From CAYLXU01 sp964388055 (GTDB taxonomy: Bacteria; Patescibacteriota; Minisyncoccia; UBA6257; JACRHW01): DNA of 6,383 nt. Shown here piece by piece: positions 5,220 through 6,383 of this stretch; the stretch's first letter is position 1, and each line of letters opens with the position of its first letter. A program made the position numbers and the translations under genes. The stretch lies in the NCBI GenBank assembly GCA_964388055.1, contig CAYLXU010000046.1:1-6383 (forward strand). The letters run 5' to 3'. The notes beneath the pieces were generated by a model that worked only from the letters and a program-made list of their open reading frames with translations, had not been told where the DNA came from and made no database searches.

Positions 5220-5243
5220 GGGCGGATAAATACGTCTCATCAT

Positions 5244-5271
5244 AAAAACAAAAAACAGCTTGCACGCTGTT
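5244..5271 (-). terminator. Intrinsic terminator after the gene at 5304-5639
   Basis: On the minus strand AACAGC (5271-5266) pairs with GCTGTT (5259-5254) around a 6-base loop, followed by TTTTGTTTTT. It starts 32 bases past the TAG of the upstream gene. Its presence shows that the 5' extension of the next open frame is not coding. Confidence 0.75.
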
Positions 5272-5303
5272 AAGAGATAAGAACAATACCATAATGACAT
5301 TGG

Positions 5304-5639
5304 CTAGTCAATGTCCCATAGATGTGTGTTTGGTATGTTGACTGGTGGGTTATAGTTTTCTAAGCATCGCATAAGTGCCTCAAGATAGTGAAAAGAAAGG
5401 CTCGGATACTTTTCTCTAAGTTCTTCCAGAAACCCTTTGTGATGTGCATTCCAAAAATCCTTTTGTCTATCTGCTACCAAGCGCTTTGCAAAACCCGCCA
5501 CCTCATCATATGCTTTTCTATAAGTTTCGTCGTCTAGCCCTACAGACTCCAAAAAAGCAACAAGATCCTTAAAACTTCTAACCTGCTTTAGATTTTGTAT
5601 CCTCTTTGCGTCTTGACCAAAAGAAGCTTCTTTAGACAT
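5304..5639 (-). CDS. Small soluble protein of unknown function downstream of tRNA-Lys
   Basis: From the ATG at 5639 the protein is 111 aa and begins MSKEASFGQDAKR. The longer frame from 5666 is rejected because it would overlap the 3' end of the tRNA gene. The chain is charged and mostly helical through residue 96, with FKDLVAFLESVGL (23-35) and ETYRKAYDEVAGFAKRL (38-54). It ends in a proline- and aromatic-containing tail (NYNPPVNIPNTHLW, 95-108). There is no signal peptide or membrane segment, and I recognise no family. The ATG is 22 bases from the tRNA 3' end with no SD. The message may be a tRNA cotranscript whose 5' end is made by tRNA processing, or it may start at the TATACT at 5653-5648 and be nearly leaderless. 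A terminator follows the stop. Confidence 0.72.
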   Translation of the reverse strand: MSKEASFGQDAKRIQNLKQVRSFKDLVAFLESVGLDDETYRKAYDEVAGFAKRLVADRQKDFWNAHHKGFLEELREKYPSLSFHYLEALMRCLENYNPPVNIPNTHLWDID

Positions 5640-5661
5640 CGTATAAAAAGTATAAACGTAG

Positions 5662-5734
5662 TGCACCCAGTAGGAATCGAACCTACAACCGTCTCCTTAA
5701 GAGGGAGCTGCTCTGCCAGTTGAGCTATGGGTGC
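5662..5734 (-). tRNA. tRNA-Lys (anticodon CUU)
   Basis: The 73-base minus-strand sequence folds as a full cloverleaf. The acceptor GCACCCA pairs with TGGGTGC and the discriminator is A. The D stem is GCTC/GAGC, the anticodon stem GCTCC/GGAGA with loop CTCTTAA, and the T stem GTAGG/CCTAC with loop TTCGATT. Bases 34-36 are CUU, which reads the lysine codon AAG, and the GCACCC acceptor is typical of bacterial tRNA-Lys(CUU). The outermost anticodon-stem pair (27-43) is a G-A mismatch. CCA is not encoded (CTA follows), so it must be added enzymatically. A consensus -10 box lies just upstream. Confidence 0.96.
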
Positions 5735-5747
5735 AAAAACTTCTCCT

Positions 5748-5775
5748 ATTATACAAAATAATTGAAAAAAGTGAA
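5748..5775 (-). promoter_or_regulatory. Promoter of the tRNA-Lys gene
   Basis: On the minus strand a perfect TATAAT (5753-5748) is preceded at 16 bases by TTCACT (5775-5770, 4/6). Transcription would begin near 5741, giving a 5' leader of about 7 bases before the mature tRNA, a common arrangement. Confidence 0.7.
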
Positions 5776-5790
5776 GAGAAACGATATACT
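5762..5790 (+). promoter_or_regulatory. Promoter of the ABC transporter ATPase gene
   Basis: TTGAAA (5762-5767, 4/6) and TATACT (5785-5790, 5/6) are separated by the optimal 17 bases. The predicted start is near 5797, giving a leader of about 43 bases before the GTG at 5840. The -35 box falls inside the spacer of the divergent tRNA promoter. Confidence 0.6.
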
Positions 5791-5839
5791 AAAAAAGCTT
5801 TCTATTTCGAAAAAGCATCAAAATCCCTTAATTAAACCT

Positions 5840-6383
5840 GTGGAAGAAATTATCCTTTCGGTTAAAAACCTCACGCTCACAATAGACGATGAAACCCTTT
5901 TGGAAAGCGTTTCTTTTGACGTACACAAAGGAGAAACAACTATGTTTCTTGGCCCAAACGGAGCAGGAAAGACAACGCTATTTCAGGCTCTTCTTGGTAT
6001 CCGTTCTTATAAAGGAACGATTGAATGGAAACAAAATGTACATATTGGATATGTCCCGCAACGCTTTGAGTTTGATAAATACATACCAGTAAATGGTCAT
6101 GAATTTTTGGCACTCAAAACAAAAGGGTTATTTACGCCACAAAAGGATTATACCGAACTGTGCAAACTCGTATCCCTTAACCCCAAAAAGCTAAAAACTC
6201 CTATAGGCCTCCTCTCAACAGGGGAACGTCAGCGCCTCCTCATTCTTTGGGCGATCCAGGACAATCCCGAAGTACTATTGTTTGATGAACCAACAAGCGG
6301 AGTAGACGTCGGAGCCGAAAAATCAATTTATGAACTTCTCCACAGTCTTGTACACGAACAACACCTGACCCTCCTCATGATCA
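5840..6383 (+). CDS. ABC transporter ATP-binding protein, metal-uptake (ZnuC/MntB-like) type (3' partial)
   Basis: The visible 181 residues form most of an ABC ATPase, and the gene continues past the right edge. Motifs in order are Walker A GPNGAGKTT (38-46), Q-loop YVPQ (71-74), signature LSTGERQR (125-132), Walker B EVLLFDEP (144-151) and the D-loop SGVD (153-156). The H-loop His would lie just beyond the edge. IGYVPQRFEFDKYIPV (69-84) resembles zinc/manganese ABC importers, where this segment reads YVPQ...FD..FP. The substrate call is therefore an inference. The signature LSTGE departs from LSGGQ. The full family length is about 230-260 aa. The start chosen is the GTG at 5840. The frame is open further upstream to the TAA at 5759, but no ATG occurs there. 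There is no SD. A membrane permease gene would be expected further right. Confidence 0.85.
   Translation, partial: MEEIILSVKNLTLTIDDETLLESVSFDVHKGETTMFLGPNGAGKTTLFQALLGIRSYKGTIEWKQNVHIGYVPQRFEFDKYIPVNGHEFLALKTKGLFTPQKDYTELCKLVSLNPKKLKTPIGLLSTGERQRLLILWAIQDNPEVLLFDEPTSGVDVGAEKSIYELLHSLVHEQHLTLLMI

Noticed and set aside
5220..5300. Upstream extension of the 120-aa protein with a hydrophobic leader that could look like a signal sequence
   Set aside because: The hydrophobic stretch (YLLTACKLFFVFMM) comes from translating a terminator hairpin and its T-run, so it is not a real signal peptide.
5640..5666. Upstream extension of the 111-aa protein to an ATG at 5666
   Set aside because: It would overlap the acceptor end of the tRNA-Lys gene by five bases and encodes a poor MHYVYTFYT leader. 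The ATG at 5639 avoids this.
5889..6092. 67-codon plus-strand open frame
   Set aside because: It is out of frame within the ABC ATPase gene, whose Walker A, Q-loop, signature and Walker B motifs are all in the other frame.
1..6383. CRISPR array, insertion sequence, toxin-antitoxin pair or phage defence cassette
   Set aside because: No regularly spaced direct repeats, transposase motifs, target-site duplications, or recognisable toxin, antitoxin or nuclease motifs were found.

Overview
The window looks like chromosomal DNA from a small-genome bacterium, most likely a Patescibacteria/CPR (Parcubacteria-type) lineage. The grounds are an AT-rich sequence, short intergenic regions, murD and tRNA genes standing alone rather than in large operons, a four-repeat S1 protein, a UlaG/COG2220-type metallo-beta-lactamase-fold protein, several small unrecognised proteins, a tRNA gene without encoded CCA, and AT-rich dispersed intergenic repeats. 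This placement is inferred from gene content and was not tested by phylogeny. Stops used are TAA, TAG and one TGA (4190-4192). That TGA is followed two codons later by TAA, so it does not firmly exclude a recoded UGA.

Layout. 1-795 (minus): the N-terminus of an unrecognised, probably membrane-anchored protein, then an MBL-fold protein whose metal-binding histidine motifs have been replaced. 796-1012: divergent intergenic region with a perfect 12-bp palindrome, a TTGACA-type promoter and an AT-rich repeat. 1013-2742 (plus): a ribosomal protein S1-like protein with four S1 repeats and a strong terminator, then an exported minimal L,D-transpeptidase with its own promoter, Shine-Dalgarno (SD) sequence and terminator. 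2856-4130 (minus): murD, convergent with the transpeptidase. 4146-4798 (minus): a self-contained two-gene unit (promoter, 55-aa two-helix membrane protein, lipoprotein, terminator). 4857-5639 (minus): two small soluble proteins of unknown function separated by a terminator, placed behind a tRNA-Lys(CUU) gene. 5762-6383 (plus): the start of a metal-type (ZnuC/MntB-like) ABC transporter ATPase that runs off the right edge, divergent from the tRNA with interlocked promoters.

How the genes fit together. MurD makes a peptidoglycan precursor in the cytoplasm and the L,D-transpeptidase acts on mature peptidoglycan outside, so both concern the cell wall, although they are convergent and separately transcribed. 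S1 and tRNA-Lys are translation genes. The small membrane protein and lipoprotein have abutting stop and start codons and probably act together at the cell surface. They are the best candidate here for an undescribed function. The 55-aa gene is easily missed because of its length.

No gene-free stretch exceeds 300 bases. No mobile element, CRISPR array, origin or phage integration site was seen.
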